Shown here: in pieces, positions 1-9,907 of the stretch
How the letters are laid out: every line of letters begins with the position of its first letter
Position numbering within the stretch: the stretch's first letter is position 1
Origin: OLB11 sp041392835
Lineage (GTDB): Bacteria; Bacteroidota; Bacteroidia; Chitinophagales; Chitinophagaceae
Assembly: GCA_041392835.1 (NCBI GenBank)
Contig: JAWKLF010000001.1
Span: 1,116,001-1,180,000 of the forward strand
Direction: 5' to 3'
DNA length: 64,000 nt
Program-made: the position numbers and the translations under genes
The notes under the pieces: generated by a model
The model's database searches: none
Seen by the model: only the letters and a program-made list of their open reading frames with translations
Told to the model about the DNA's origin: nothing

Positions 1-1055
1 TAAACATCAGTGCATCATCAACTACTATGTTCAGGAACTTTAGTAAACTTTACAGCTACACCAAACAATGGTGGTAGCACGCAAATATCAATGAAATTAA
101 TGGAACTAATGTAGGCAGTAACAGTGCTACTATTCGTCAAATGAAGTTTAAAATAATGACATAGTTACATACATATTGACATCGAGTGATATATGCATGC
201 AAGTCCTACTACAACTGCATCAATGCAATAACGATGAGTGTAGCGCGAGTGTGACACCATTACTAAACATTAGTGCATCATCAACTATATGTTCAGGAAC
301 TTTAGTAAACTTTACAGCTATACCAAACAATGGTGGCAGCACGCCAAGTTATCAATGGAAATTAAATGGAGCTAATGTAGGCAGTAACAGTGCAACGTAT
401 TCGTCAAGTAGTTTAAATAATAATGACATAGTTACTTGTGTTATGACATCGAGTGATGCCTTATTTTAGAGTCTACTACAACTACATCCAATGCAATAAC
501 GATGACTGTAAACACTGGTGTGACACCATTATTAAACATCAGTGCATCATCAACTACTATATGTTCAGGAACTTTAGTAAACTTTACAGCCACACCAAGC
601 AATGGTATACATGCAAGTTATCAATGGAAATTAAATGCGAACGATGACGTACTGCAGTGCAGCGCGTATTCATCCAAACAGTTCTAAATAATGACATAGT
701 TACATGTATATTGACATCGAGTGATGTATGTGCAAGTCCTACTACAGCTACATCCAATGCAGTAACAATCAGTGTAAACACGAGTGTGACACCATTATTA
801 AACATCAGTGCATCATCAACTACTATATGTTCAGGAACTTTAGTGAACTTTACAGCCACACCAAGCAATGGTGGCAGTACGCCAAGTTATCAATGGAAAT
901 TAAATGGAGCTAATATAGGTAGTAGCAGTGCAACGTATTCATCAAGTAGTTTAAATAATAATGACATAGTTACTTGTGTTATGACATCGAGCGATGTATG
1001 CGCAAGTCCTACTACAGCTACATCCAATGCAGTAACCATGAGTGTAAATGGAGTT
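1..1055 (+). repeat. Tandem ~270-nt repeats encoding Ig-like domains
   Basis: Four successive units begin with the same bases (TAAACATCAGTGCATCATCA or a close variant) at 1, 264, 533 and 799. An intact unit encodes 90 residues (270 nt), but the observed spacings are 263, 269 and 266 nt, so every earlier unit has lost bases and frame. Only the last unit, 799-1055, reads through cleanly into the FN3-like domain. Confidence 0.85.
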
Positions 1056-2497
1056 GTGGATGGTGTAAGCGTTTCGTCAATTACATCAACATCAGCAAGT
1101 GTTTCTTGGAATGCTATTTCATACCCAGGTACAGGTTGGTATGAATTACAATACGAAAACGTAACCGATAATCCAGGTGTATGGAATAATGTTGGTAGTA
1201 TAGCAAATTCTATAACTACTTATAATTTGACGAATCTACTGCCCAATAAAAATTACAATGTTCAAGTGAAAGTTGGCATTGTGATACACATCTTTCACAA
1301 ACCGGATGGGTATAGCCTAACTTTTCACGACACAAGCCCAACAAACGGGTTGTGTTTCTCTGTTATATCTTGCAGGTGCAATAACTAATACAACTGCAAT
1401 AATCGATTTACAACCAGTTCAAGGTGTATTGTGGTATAATTTACAATATCATCGACTACCAGAGTAGTACTTGGGTATTGTATCAGTAAATGCTTCTGCT
1501 ACTTCAAAACTTCTTCTGAGAATCTTTCGCCAGGTTCCAATTACGAAGTGCAATCTTAGAACAAATTGCACAGAGGCAACAACAACGGTCTAATTCAATT
1601 TTTCTTTACAACCCTCAATATTTTGTGCAACTCCAACAAATATTGTTGCATCAAAAATATTTCTTCTACGTCATTAAAATTAGTTGGACTCCTACTACCA
1701 AATGCTTTATAGGTACAAGAGTAAGAAAACGAATATTAAATGCTACAAATTGGAGCCTGTTCGAACCTCATCTGCTTATTTTAAGACATTTACAGTTTTA
1801 GTTGGCGGAATGCTACATACGAATTCCAGTTTGCTTCAGTTTGTGCCGGAAACAATGTAAGTGCCTATTCAATTCACTTGTAGTAACGTTGCAAACACCA
1901 CGCCTACGCCAACTGGAAGGTGTGCACAGCATATTACAGATAACTCAGCCTAAGATGTAGTCGGATAATATGGCTTCATCAGGCTGGTACGATTTTGAGT
2001 ATAGAGAAAATGGAACTACTTCATGGACAACAATTTTCGAGCTCTGTAAATAGTAAACTCTTCAAAATTTACAATCAGGTACTACCTATAATTATCAAGT
2101 ACTAACTAAATGTAATGGTATCTTGAGTGGCGTCTGTCAAAAAAACTTTACGACACTGTCATTGCCTACAACTAAAATTAACGAATCTGAGAATAATATA
2201 GAAATGATTGACATAATAAATGGAATTCAAAATATCATGATTTTTCCGAATCCTGCTGGTAATGAATTGTTTATAGAATACACCACTATAGCCAATGTCA
2301 TGATGTTTCTATTTCTTTATTTGATATGATGGGTAGAAAAGTAAAAACCTTAGAGTATACATCATCTGAAGAAGGACTTAATACATTAAGAATGGACTTA
2401 ACGCTTTACGAATAATCCATATATGTTACAATTGATAAAGTCAAATAATAAAATAGTGGATACAAGACGTTTACTTATTACAATAACGTATTTTTGA
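1..2497 (+). pseudogene. Frame-broken Ig-like/FN3 surface protein with T9SS sorting domain (5' end outside window)
   Basis: Read across frames, this stretch encodes tandem Ig-like domains of about 90 residues (each has the core SYQWKLNGAN and DIVTCVMTSSD), then a fibronectin type III-like domain (about 1056-1290, core SVSWNAISYPGTGWYELQYE), more broken FN3-like sequence, and a type IX secretion C-terminal sorting domain (about 2226-2497: MIFPNPAGNELFIEYTT, then FDMMGRKVKTLEY, then YMLQLIKSNNKIVDTRRLL, each in a different frame). No reading frame stays open across it; the longest open piece is 657-1388. Proteins of this build are exported and attached to or released from the cell surface, often as adhesins. 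The dense small indels, also found in the next gene's 5' end, make low-quality sequence at a contig end the likelier cause, but real decay cannot be excluded. Confidence 0.75.
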
Positions 2498-2508
2498 TCT
2501 TATTTTTT

Positions 2509-2550
2509 AAAAATAGCTGATGGATAAACAGTAGCTATTTTTTTTTTTCG
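2509..2550 (+). terminator. Intrinsic terminator after the surface-protein remnant
   Basis: AAAAATAGCT (2509-2518) pairs perfectly with AGCTATTTTT (2533-2542) around a 14-nt loop, and the descending arm runs into an unbroken T tract. It separates the remnant from the peptidase gene. Confidence 0.75.
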
Positions 2551-2712
2551 TCATTCCTCTGCTATCTTTACGATATGAAAAAATATTGTGAAATTACTTT
2601 ATTGCAAATTATTTGTCTTCAGTGTTTTCTCAAAAAAGAAAACGCTATCAATGAAAAAGGGCTATTGCTGGGTTAGGCACCAATCTAAAGTCAATAATTT
2701 ACATCAGTTAAA

Positions 2713-4731
2713 GTGGGTTGGAAATTCAAATCTTTTTCACAAGTAATAAAAAACGATTCAGAACATGTTATTATGTTACATCGCCCAGAATCGTTGGAAG
2801 GAGAAGTATTTACTTCACTCGAAAGAATCAATCAGGAATTGAAAAAAATAAATGTAGAGCCGCTAAAATCGTTTCCAATAATTAATTGGGATAGCCAATT
2901 CGAATGTTATTTTGAACATGACAATAAAATAATATTATTAGAACAACCCGATGGGGCTTCTTTATCTAGTAAGGTATTGACAGAATTAGATAAGGATATT
3001 CAAAATCATACTTTGCATGAAAAATCTAAAAAAAGTGCCTATTTGTTGAATAATAATTTATATGTAAAATTAGGAGCTAATGCAGTGCAAATTACACAAG
3101 ATGGGAGTAAGGATATAGTATATGGAAGTTCGGTACATAGAAATGAATTTGGAATTGATGGTGGATTGTTTTGGTCTACAGATGGCAATGCACTTGCTTT
3201 TTACCGGATGGATCAAAGTATGGTAGAGGACTATCCAATCACAGATTGGAATAAAACGCCCGCTGTAGTGGAGTATATAAAATATCCTTTTGCAGGTCGG
3301 GTGTCGCACCATGTAACATTAGGTGTTTATAATTTGCATACCAAGCATACTGTTTATTTAAAAACCGGTTTGCCAGAAGAACAATACCTAACAACTGTAA
3401 CATGGAGCCCAGATGATAAGTACGTATTTGTATCACTTTTAAATAGAGAACAAAAACATTTGAAACTAAATCAATACGATGCTACGACAGGAGAATTTGT
3501 AAAAACATTGTTGGAGGAAAAAAATGAACGCTATGTAGAACCTCAGCATCCATTATTTTTTTTAAATAACAATCAATTTTTATGGTGGAGTCAGCGAGAT
3601 GGTTTTATGCACTTGTACCATTATGACATGAGTGGTAAATTGCTAAGACAAGTTACTAAAGGTAGTTGGATAGTAAATGAATTAATTGCATACAATAAAC
3701 AACGAAATGAACTTATTATTACCTCTACAAAAGATAGCCCATTAGAAAAAAATATTTATAAAGTTAATTTAAGTAATAATACAATGACTTTATTAAGTAA
3801 AACACGAGGTACTCATCAAGCACTTTGTAATACGCAAGCCACGTATGTTATAGATCAATATAGTAGTGAAAAACATCCCAGAAATATTGAAATTGTACAA
3901 GTTGATAATGCGCAAGAGCGTAGATTTTTTACAGCATCAAATCCCTTACTTGACTATGACTTAGCAACTATAAAACCAGTAACGTTAACATCATCGGATG
4001 GGCAAACATTATATGGTAAATTGATGCTTCCTTCACAATTTGATGAGCATAAAAAATATCCTACGATTGTTTATCTTTATAATGGACCTCATGTACAACT
4101 CATAAAAAATTCTTTTCCAGCCTCTGGAAATTTATGGTATGATTATTTAACACAGCATGGTTATGTTGTATTTGTTATGGATGGTCGAGGAAGTAGTAAT
4201 AGAGGATTTGCATTTGAAAGTGTTATTCATAGACATTTGGGGACAGAAGAAATGAAAGACCAACTGTTGGGTGTTGATTATTTAAAATCTTTGCCTTTTG
4301 TTGATCAAGATAGAATGGGAGTACATGGATGGAGTTTTGGTGGATTTATGACTACGTCACTTATGTTGCGCCATAATGATGTATTTAAAGTAGGAGTGGC
4401 AGGTGGCCCAGTTTTAGATTGGAGTATGTATGAAATAATGTATACCGAAAGATATATGGACACGCCTCAGGATAATCCTAACGGTTATAGCGAAAATGAA
4501 TTGATTTCAAAAGTAAAAGACTTAAAAGGTAAATTATTAATGATACATGGAACAAATGATGATGTGGTTGTATGGCAACATAGTTTGAAGTTTATACAAC
4601 AAGCTGTAAAAGATCAAGTACAAGTTGATTATTTTGTATATCCTGGTCATCCGCATAATGTAAGAGGAAAAGATCGAGTGCACTTAATGCAAAAAATAAC
4701 TGATTATTTTGACATGTATTTAAAACCATAG
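2713..4731 (+). CDS. S9 family dipeptidyl-peptidase (DPP IV-like), 5' end frameshifted
   Basis: Serine peptidase of the prolyl oligopeptidase clan: an N-terminal beta-propeller region (DPP IV N domain, roughly the first 430 residues of the open frame) and a C-terminal alpha/beta hydrolase. The nucleophile sits in GWSFGGF (Ser about residue 541), followed by the Asp in IHGTNDD and the His in YPGHPHNV. Such enzymes remove X-Pro or X-Ala dipeptides and are usually periplasmic or secreted. The open frame begins at a GTG at 2713, but the true start is probably ATG 2575: between 2575 and about 2740 the expected N-terminus (a secretory leader, then AIAGLGTN and NNLHQLKWVGNSNLF) is readable only by changing frame several times at single missing bases. 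The gene ends one base before the HAD gene start. Confidence 0.85.
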   Translation: MGWKFKSFSQVIKNDSEHVIMLHRPESLEGEVFTSLERINQELKKINVEPLKSFPIINWDSQFECYFEHDNKIILLEQPDGASLSSKVLTELDKDIQNHTLHEKSKKSAYLLNNNLYVKLGANAVQITQDGSKDIVYGSSVHRNEFGIDGGLFWSTDGNALAFYRMDQSMVEDYPITDWNKTPAVVEYIKYPFAGRVSHHVTLGVYNLHTKHTVYLKTGLPEEQYLTTVTWSPDDKYVFVSLLNREQKHLKLNQYDATTGEFVKTLLEEKNERYVEPQHPLFFLNNNQFLWWSQRDGFMHLYHYDMSGKLLRQVTKGSWIVNELIAYNKQRNELIITSTKDSPLEKNIYKVNLSNNTMTLLSKTRGTHQALCNTQATYVIDQYSSEKHPRNIEIVQVDNAQERRFFTASNPLLDYDLATIKPVTLTSSDGQTLYGKLMLPSQFDEHKKYPTIVYLYNGPHVQLIKNSFPASGNLWYDYLTQHGYVVFVMDGRGSSNRGFAFESVIHRHLGTEEMKDQLLGVDYLKSLPFVDQDRMGVHGWSFGGFMTTSLMLRHNDVFKVGVAGGPVLDWSMYEIMYTERYMDTPQDNPNGYSENELISKVKDLKGKLLMIHGTNDDVVVWQHSLKFIQQAVKDQVQVDYFVYPGHPHNVRGKDRVHLMQKITDYFDMYLKP

Positions 4732-4732
4732 T

Positions 4733-5371
4733 ATGATAGAAGGCATCAAAAATATTATTTTCGATTTAGGAGGCGTTATATTAAACATAGACTATCAAAA
4801 GCCCATAGTTGCATTTAAAAAATTAGGAATAGATGTTTCAAAACTTAATTATTCCAAACAATCTCAAGAACAATTATTTGATTTATTAGAAACGGGTCAA
4901 ATAGAAGAAGACGAATTTGTCCATTCAATCAATAGCATATCTGGTCTTCAAATAGAAAAGCAAAAAATCATCGATGCTTGGAATAGTATCTTATTAGATT
5001 TTCCACTTAGAAGGCTACAGATTTTGCAACAACTGCAACTCCATTATAATATGTATTTGTGTAGCAATACTAATAGCATACATGAAAGAGCATTTAATAA
5101 ATTACTTTTTGAAACTTGTGGTTATCCAACCTTAGCATTATTTTTTGATAGACTCTATTTGTCTCATCGAGTACATTTACGAAAACCCGATGTAGCTATT
5201 TTTGAATTGATATTGAAAGAGAATAATCTAATACCAGAAGAAACCTTATTTCTTGATGATAGTGAACAGCATATTGATTCGGCCAAAAGCTTAGGAATAC
5301 AAACCATACATATAAAGGATGGTCTTACTATAGAAAAAGATATTTTTCTTCAAAAAAATATAGATGCATAA
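4733..5371 (+). CDS. HAD superfamily hydrolase (YihX-like phosphatase)
   Basis: Cytosolic haloacid-dehalogenase-type phosphatase of 212 residues. Motif I is FDLGGVILNID with Asp11 as the presumed nucleophile (the second motif-I acid is replaced by Gly, as in the YihX/FDLGNV subgroup). SNTNS supplies the motif II Ser/Thr, RKPD the motif III Lys, and FLDDSEQHIDSA the motif IV acids. Relatives dephosphorylate small sugar phosphates or remove halogen; the substrate cannot be told here. The start lies one base after the peptidase stop, so the two are probably co-transcribed. Confidence 0.8.
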   Translation: MIEGIKNIIFDLGGVILNIDYQKPIVAFKKLGIDVSKLNYSKQSQEQLFDLLETGQIEEDEFVHSINSISGLQIEKQKIIDAWNSILLDFPLRRLQILQQLQLHYNMYLCSNTNSIHERAFNKLLFETCGYPTLALFFDRLYLSHRVHLRKPDVAIFELILKENNLIPEETLFLDDSEQHIDSAKSLGIQTIHIKDGLTIEKDIFLQKNIDA

Positions 5372-5376
5372 AATGC

Positions 5377-5958
5377 TTAATTAATTTCTCCTTTAGCTAT
5401 ACTATCTATTGCGTTATAAAAACCCTCTCCATATTTTCTTATCAGAGGTTCTTTTAGAAATTCATAAACTTTTACGTTTTCTTGATCTCCCAGTTTGCAA
5501 CCAGGTTTGCACAACGTTGGTCTGGGTTCAAAATTCAAGGCTATATAGTTTTTGTTTTTTACTTCTCGGATAGGGTATAGATGGCAAGAAATTGGTTTTT
5601 TAAAATCTGTCTTTCCTTCATAAAATGCTTTTTCAATTAAGCACTTTACTATTCCCAACTCATCCGTATAGCCATATACACATATGCCACCATTGATGGT
5701 AGGCGTTACATACCCAAAATCTTCGTCTGTTGTGTGTGTGCCAACTTTTTCTATTTCTGCTTGAGCTTCTTTGCTCACTTCATTTTTTATTACCTTATAT
5801 ACTTTTTTTAAAGTTTTTAATTCATCTTTCAAAAGTGGAGCACCAGCATCGCCATCTACACAGCACCCTCCTTTGCATTTTGATAAGTCGCAAATAAATT
5901 TTTCAGAAAGTATTTCATCGCTTACTAAGATGTCATCTATAATTATCATGGAATCCAT
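5377..5958 (-). CDS. DUF3109 family cysteine-rich protein
   Basis: A 193-residue soluble protein with a conserved N-terminal cysteine cluster (CDLSKCKGGCCVDGDAGAPL, about residues 24-43) and further cysteines near CHLYPIRE and LCKPGCKLG, the pattern of DUF3109, probably a metal-binding protein of unknown function. It overlaps the end of gldD by 13 nt on the same strand, so the two are translationally coupled or at least co-transcribed. No function is assigned. Confidence 0.8.
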   Translation of the reverse strand: MDSMIIIDDILVSDEILSEKFICDLSKCKGGCCVDGDAGAPLLKDELKTLKKVYKVIKNEVSKEAQAEIEKVGTHTTDEDFGYVTPTINGGICVYGYTDELGIVKCLIEKAFYEGKTDFKKPISCHLYPIREVKNKNYIALNFEPRPTLCKPGCKLGDQENVKVYEFLKEPLIRKYGEGFYNAIDSIAKGEIN

Positions 5959-6539
5959 TTTAAAGTTTTAATTAAATGTTCAATATCTTCTATCAAAAAT
6001 TGATTAATAGGTTTTAAAGAATCTACATTGGGCGTTACATCAAAGTAGAGAGCACCTCTTAAGAAGTGTTTATGAGAGTCTGTAGCAAAAAATTGAAAAG
6101 CAGAAGCAGCATTACCGCCAACTTCATAATAGATGCCATGAACATTATTTTCGGTATGAAATATAGGCTCGTTTATAAAATCTGCTTTCTTATTATGATA
6201 GTGAGACATTTGATAAGAATCTTCTAACAACTTAGACAAGCCATACTGTGCAACATCTTTATAGCTCAAATATATTTTACCACCTAAGCTTGGTATATTA
6301 ATATTTATCCACCACGGGTTCTCCGTTTTTTTGTCAAAAAATAAAGAATCTTTTTCTATTTGCGCATATACAGGGTATTCAAACGTATAAGGGTAGTGGT
6401 CTTTATTAAAAAGCTGATATTTTTTTTCTGGGAATTGTACAGCTGCATAACCCCTTGGTTTGGGCACATACACAGGTTCTCTGCAAGATACAAGCCATAT
6501 AAACATGAGTAGCCCAAGGCTCTTAAAAAATAGTTTCAT
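5946..6539 (-). CDS. gldD: Gliding motility lipoprotein GldD
   Basis: A 197-residue lipoprotein: hydrophobic leader with lipobox ending at Cys19 (WLVSC), followed by the family hallmark YVPKPRGYAAVQFPEKKY and later NPWWININIPSLGGKIYLSY. GldD is required for gliding and type IX secretion function in Flavobacterium johnsoniae and is widespread in Bacteroidota, including non-gliders with T9SS. The gene follows a T9SS cargo gene by zero spacing (6539/6540) and overlaps DUF3109 downstream. It supports a functional T9SS in this organism. Confidence 0.92.
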   Translation of the reverse strand: MKLFFKSLGLLMFIWLVSCREPVYVPKPRGYAAVQFPEKKYQLFNKDHYPYTFEYPVYAQIEKDSLFFDKKTENPWWININIPSLGGKIYLSYKDVAQYGLSKLLEDSYQMSHYHNKKADFINEPIFHTENNVHGIYYEVGGNAASAFQFFATDSHKHFLRGALYFDVTPNVDSLKPINQFLIEDIEHLIKTLKWIP

Positions 6540-9314
6540 TTAATATTTAATAAATTGTTGCACGGTTGGTTTTGTATTGACACCATCATGATATACAATA
6601 TAATATCGACCCGAGGCTAATGATCGTATATCTGTTTGCAAGGTAAATGTGTTTCCTTGATAGGTGTCATTAAATAAAGATTTTATTTTTTGACCAAAAA
6701 TATTACAAATATATGCTGTACAGGGTTTGTCGCTAACGGTAGAAAATGTAAAGTGTACAACATCTTTTGATGGATTTGGATAAATCTGAAGCGTGCTGTT
6801 GCTTGCTGTACTTATAGGGAAAGCATTGTTGAAATAGTACGATTCATAAATACCATTGCCATGCGTAGCCACAGCTACATAGCCATCAGCGTGTCTAACT
6901 TTAATATCGCTTACAATAGCGGCGCCTATCATATCGCTGGCTTCTTGAGTCCATTCGGTTTTGTTTGTGGATAGTGAGCTTGCAAGGATAAGCGTATCAG
7001 TGCTATAAAGTCCCACGCTTGTACCTGCAAAATATGTTTTGTGCCCGTCAGGATGTTTTAAAATTTCTACACAGCGTACACTAGGAGCTGTGCCAGTATT
7101 GTTTGACAAAGCTGATTCTAAATTTCCACCAACATAGTACCAGTTTTGGCCTGCATTGTTTGAATAATATAGACTCCTAATATTGTAGTTTGAGTAACAA
7201 ACAAGTAAACTATTTTCATCATCTGGGTCTACACATATATCAATAAGGTAGCCACCATTGGGGAGTGGCGTGTTGGTTATAGAGTCCATACTTAAATCTC
7301 CGTGACGAGCATTATCTATTCTATAAATATTTTTGTTAGAAGTGCCTACATAAATTACATTCTTGTTAGATGGTGCTATACACAAAGTCGATATTTCGTC
7401 TAACCCCGTTATTGAAGCAATGGAATCACTCAGTGTCCATCCTGATTGAAGTTTATTATTGTCATTAGTAATGGGTATGTCTTTAACATTGTTTAAGCGA
7501 GCTATTCTTTTTGCAATAGGCATATATAAGGTATGATTTTCACTATAATCCATTACTATTGGGTTTATAAACGAATAAATAGATTTATCAAATCCATCCG
7601 GATCAATACGTTTTCTTTTTAGCACATTTCCTTTGCTGTCTAAAAGTGCTTTTCTAACATTGCCCAGTTGAGTACTAATAATAGCATATTCTTTGTTGGG
7701 TGCAAAAGAGTTATAGGCGCCGTCGCCATTAATAGTCATGCGCCAATGCGCTTGTTGGTCGTTGGAGTATGTAATGAAATTTCCATTGTCTTGAAATCCG
7801 CCTAAAAGCCATTGGTCATAAGGTGTATTTTCGTCTATGGTAATAGTATAAAGTTGTGAAGTAATATAGCCTAAACTTTTGTCTGTCCACATTACATTGG
7901 GTGCATTGATATTGGCACAAAATTTTACACCACCATCAGAAACAGAATATGCTTTTTCGGGCGAAGATTTTAGGAATAGCAAATCATGTTGGTCTGGATG
8001 ATGATTAGGATATACTGTAAAGTTTGGAAGGGTAGTACCTAATCCATAGCCGCCAATTTGTTTTGTATTATTAAGACTTGTAAATCCATCGGTACTTCTG
8101 TAAATATTCGTACCACCTATAAATACTACATTTGTTTGCGGTTGTACTTTTACAAATAAATCATATCCACCTTGGCAATTAAATTTGTCAAATGGCAGCG
8201 TAGTTTGTATTGGCAAATTAGTCGAAAGATTTTGCCATATGCCATCCGAACCACTACCATCATTTTTTAGATAGAGATATTTGTATAAAGAAACATATTC
8301 GGGTTTGTTTTCATAATTATATGTCGTTATACCTCCACTCGTATCACTTGGTAATTCACTCAAAAAATAAACTTCATTTTCATTATTGGGGTTAATTCCC
8401 AAAACACTTCTATCATAGCTTTTAAGACTCGAAGGAGTAATATTTGTAAAATGTACGCCATCGGCACTTCTAAAAAAACCTTTTGTATTTCCATCACTAC
8501 TTAAGCAAGCATATACAATACCTTTACTATCTACTTGAACATCGCTAAAGTAAGAGCTATTACTATTTCCCAATACCATACTCCATGTATTACCTGTATC
8601 TTTGCTTCTATATATAGCACCATAGGTGGCCATATACACACAGGCTGCAACTGTATCTATAGGCGATGAAACAATACGCCACCCTCCTTGAAAATTGGTA
8701 GAAAAAGTACTCGGATTTCCTGAAGCAGTAGATCCTAATGAAGTCCATGTATGTCCATTATCCAAAGACCTAAAAGCACCGTCACCTAAATAGAATGCCT
8801 TGCTAGCCGAAGCGGACGTGCCATAAATTTCGCCCGATAGGGCATACCATATATGTGTATGTCCGGGTCTTGTATCTTGAGTAATACTAACAATGCCTGG
8901 GTGTGCAAGTGCATCGCTTACTTTTTCCCAAGTATCGCCTGCATCTTTACTTTCCCATAAACCACCCGATACACCACCACAGATTATGTGGTTTTCGTCA
9001 GCAATATCTACAGCTATGGCTCTTGTGCGCCCTCCAACATTCCAAGGGCCTCTTAGTCGCCAATTAGCACTTCTGTATTTTGAGTTTTTTGTTTGTAACA
9101 GTTGTGATTGATAAAATTCCATTTCTTTCCATCGTATTCCTTTCGGAATCTCATGAGTAGATGGATCGGCTAATAGTTTTTTTTCCCAAGCTATTCTTGC
9201 TTCAGAATCTTCCAAGGCATCGTCATCTGAATGTGTAGTATGGTTTGTTTGAAACAGGAACAAAGAAAAAAATATGCTAAGGCAAATAGAAAGCAATAAA
9301 TAAAACCGATTCAT
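6540..9314 (-). CDS. Secreted BNR/VPS10-type repeat protein with T9SS sorting domain
   Basis: A 924-residue exported protein. It has a signal peptide (about residues 1-22) and a beta-propeller built from sialidase/BNR or VPS10-like repeats, recognisable by recurring S-x-D-x-G-x-T-W blocks such as WESKDAGDTWEKV, RSLDNGHTWTSL and RSKDTGNTWSMV. The last ~75 residues (LQIYPNPSKDVVHFTFST ... SGRYYIVYHDG) form a type A T9SS sorting domain. Proteins of this build are often annotated as glycosyl hydrolases, but no sialidase active site could be identified, so a binding or structural role is equally possible. It lies directly upstream of gldD on the same strand. Confidence 0.82.
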   Translation of the reverse strand: MNRFYLLLSICLSIFFSLFLFQTNHTTHSDDDALEDSEARIAWEKKLLADPSTHEIPKGIRWKEMEFYQSQLLQTKNSKYRSANWRLRGPWNVGGRTRAIAVDIADENHIICGGVSGGLWESKDAGDTWEKVSDALAHPGIVSITQDTRPGHTHIWYALSGEIYGTSASASKAFYLGDGAFRSLDNGHTWTSLGSTASGNPSTFSTNFQGGWRIVSSPIDTVAACVYMATYGAIYRSKDTGNTWSMVLGNSNSSYFSDVQVDSKGIVYACLSSDGNTKGFFRSADGVHFTNITPSSLKSYDRSVLGINPNNENEVYFLSELPSDTSGGITTYNYENKPEYVSLYKYLYLKNDGSGSDGIWQNLSTNLPIQTTLPFDKFNCQGGYDLFVKVQPQTNVVFIGGTNIYRSTDGFTSLNNTKQIGGYGLGTTLPNFTVYPNHHPDQHDLLFLKSSPEKAYSVSDGGVKFCANINAPNVMWTDKSLGYITSQLYTITIDENTPYDQWLLGGFQDNGNFITYSNDQQAHWRMTINGDGAYNSFAPNKEYAIISTQLGNVRKALLDSKGNVLKRKRIDPDGFDKSIYSFINPIVMDYSENHTLYMPIAKRIARLNNVKDIPITNDNNKLQSGWTLSDSIASITGLDEISTLCIAPSNKNVIYVGTSNKNIYRIDNARHGDLSMDSITNTPLPNGGYLIDICVDPDDENSLLVCYSNYNIRSLYYSNNAGQNWYYVGGNLESALSNNTGTAPSVRCVEILKHPDGHKTYFAGTSVGLYSTDTLILASSLSTNKTEWTQEASDMIGAAIVSDIKVRHADGYVAVATHGNGIYESYYFNNAFPISTASNSTLQIYPNPSKDVVHFTFSTVSDKPCTAYICNIFGQKIKSLFNDTYQGNTFTLQTDIRSLASGRYYIVYHDGVNTKPTVQQFIKY

Positions 9315-9484
9315 GAATGTATATATTGTAAATGATAGATGTAAAAGTACAATAATTTGAAGCTATTTGGATGGGAATAAAAAGAATAAACATACATAGT
9401 TTGTATACAACATGGTATTGCAATAGAATATAAACAACATATACACTATTCGCTTTTTCTATGTAATAAATAATCCATATTGAT

Positions 9485-9492
9485 TATTTTTG
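9485..9492 (+). promoter_or_regulatory. Bacteroidota -7 promoter element upstream of trxA
   Basis: TATTTTTG fits the TAnnTTTG consensus of the Bacteroidota primary sigma factor and lies 31 nt before the trxA start codon. Confidence 0.5.
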
Positions 9493-9523
9493 TCTTTCAC
9501 TTTTAAAAATAAATTTTTATAAA

Positions 9524-9841
9524 ATGGCATTAACGTACACAGATAGCAATTTTCAAGAAGAAGTTATTCAAAGCAATAAACTAACCGTAGTAGATTTTTG
9601 GGCACCATGGTGCGGACCTTGTTTGGCACTTGGCCCTACTATTGAAGCATTGGCAACTGAATATGAAGGTAAAATAAATGTTGGCAAATTAAATGTTGAT
9701 GAAAATGCTAATATATCTATGGAATATGGTATTACAAGTATACCTTGCGTACTATTTTTTAAAGACGGAAAATTGATTGACAAACAAGTGGGAGCTGTAC
9801 CTAAAGCGGCTCTTGAAAGAAAAATTGTTTCACACCTTTAG
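9524..9841 (+). CDS. trxA: Thioredoxin
   Basis: A 105-residue single-domain cytosolic thioredoxin. The redox site WCGPC has its cysteines at 30 and 33 within DFWAPWCGPC, the cis-Pro loop is SIPCVLFF, and the length is typical of the family. It reduces protein disulfides using electrons from thioredoxin reductase. The loop Cys beside cis-Pro (I-P-C) replaces the more usual Thr. The gene is monocistronic: its own -7 element precedes it and a strong terminator follows within 30 nt. Confidence 0.93.
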   Translation: MALTYTDSNFQEEVIQSNKLTVVDFWAPWCGPCLALGPTIEALATEYEGKINVGKLNVDENANISMEYGITSIPCVLFFKDGKLIDKQVGAVPKAALERKIVSHL

Positions 9842-9866
9842 ACTTTATTCAAACTCATTTTTTTAT

Positions 9867-9900
9867 AAACGTTTCGATTTACGAAACGTTTTTTATTTTT
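9867..9900 (+). terminator. Intrinsic terminator after trxA
   Basis: A perfect 10-bp stem, AAACGTTTCG (9867-9876) with CGAAACGTTT (9882-9891), around the loop ATTTA and followed by a T-rich tail. Confidence 0.85.
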
Positions 9901-9907
9901 ATAAACT

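Noticed and set aside
584..868. Minus-strand open frame in the Ig-repeat region as a gene
   Set aside because: It is the complement of the repeat units and has no independent support.
6540..9314. Sialidase
   Set aside because: BNR/VPS10-type repeats are clear, but the FRIP motif, Arg triad and nucleophile Tyr of sialidases could not be located.
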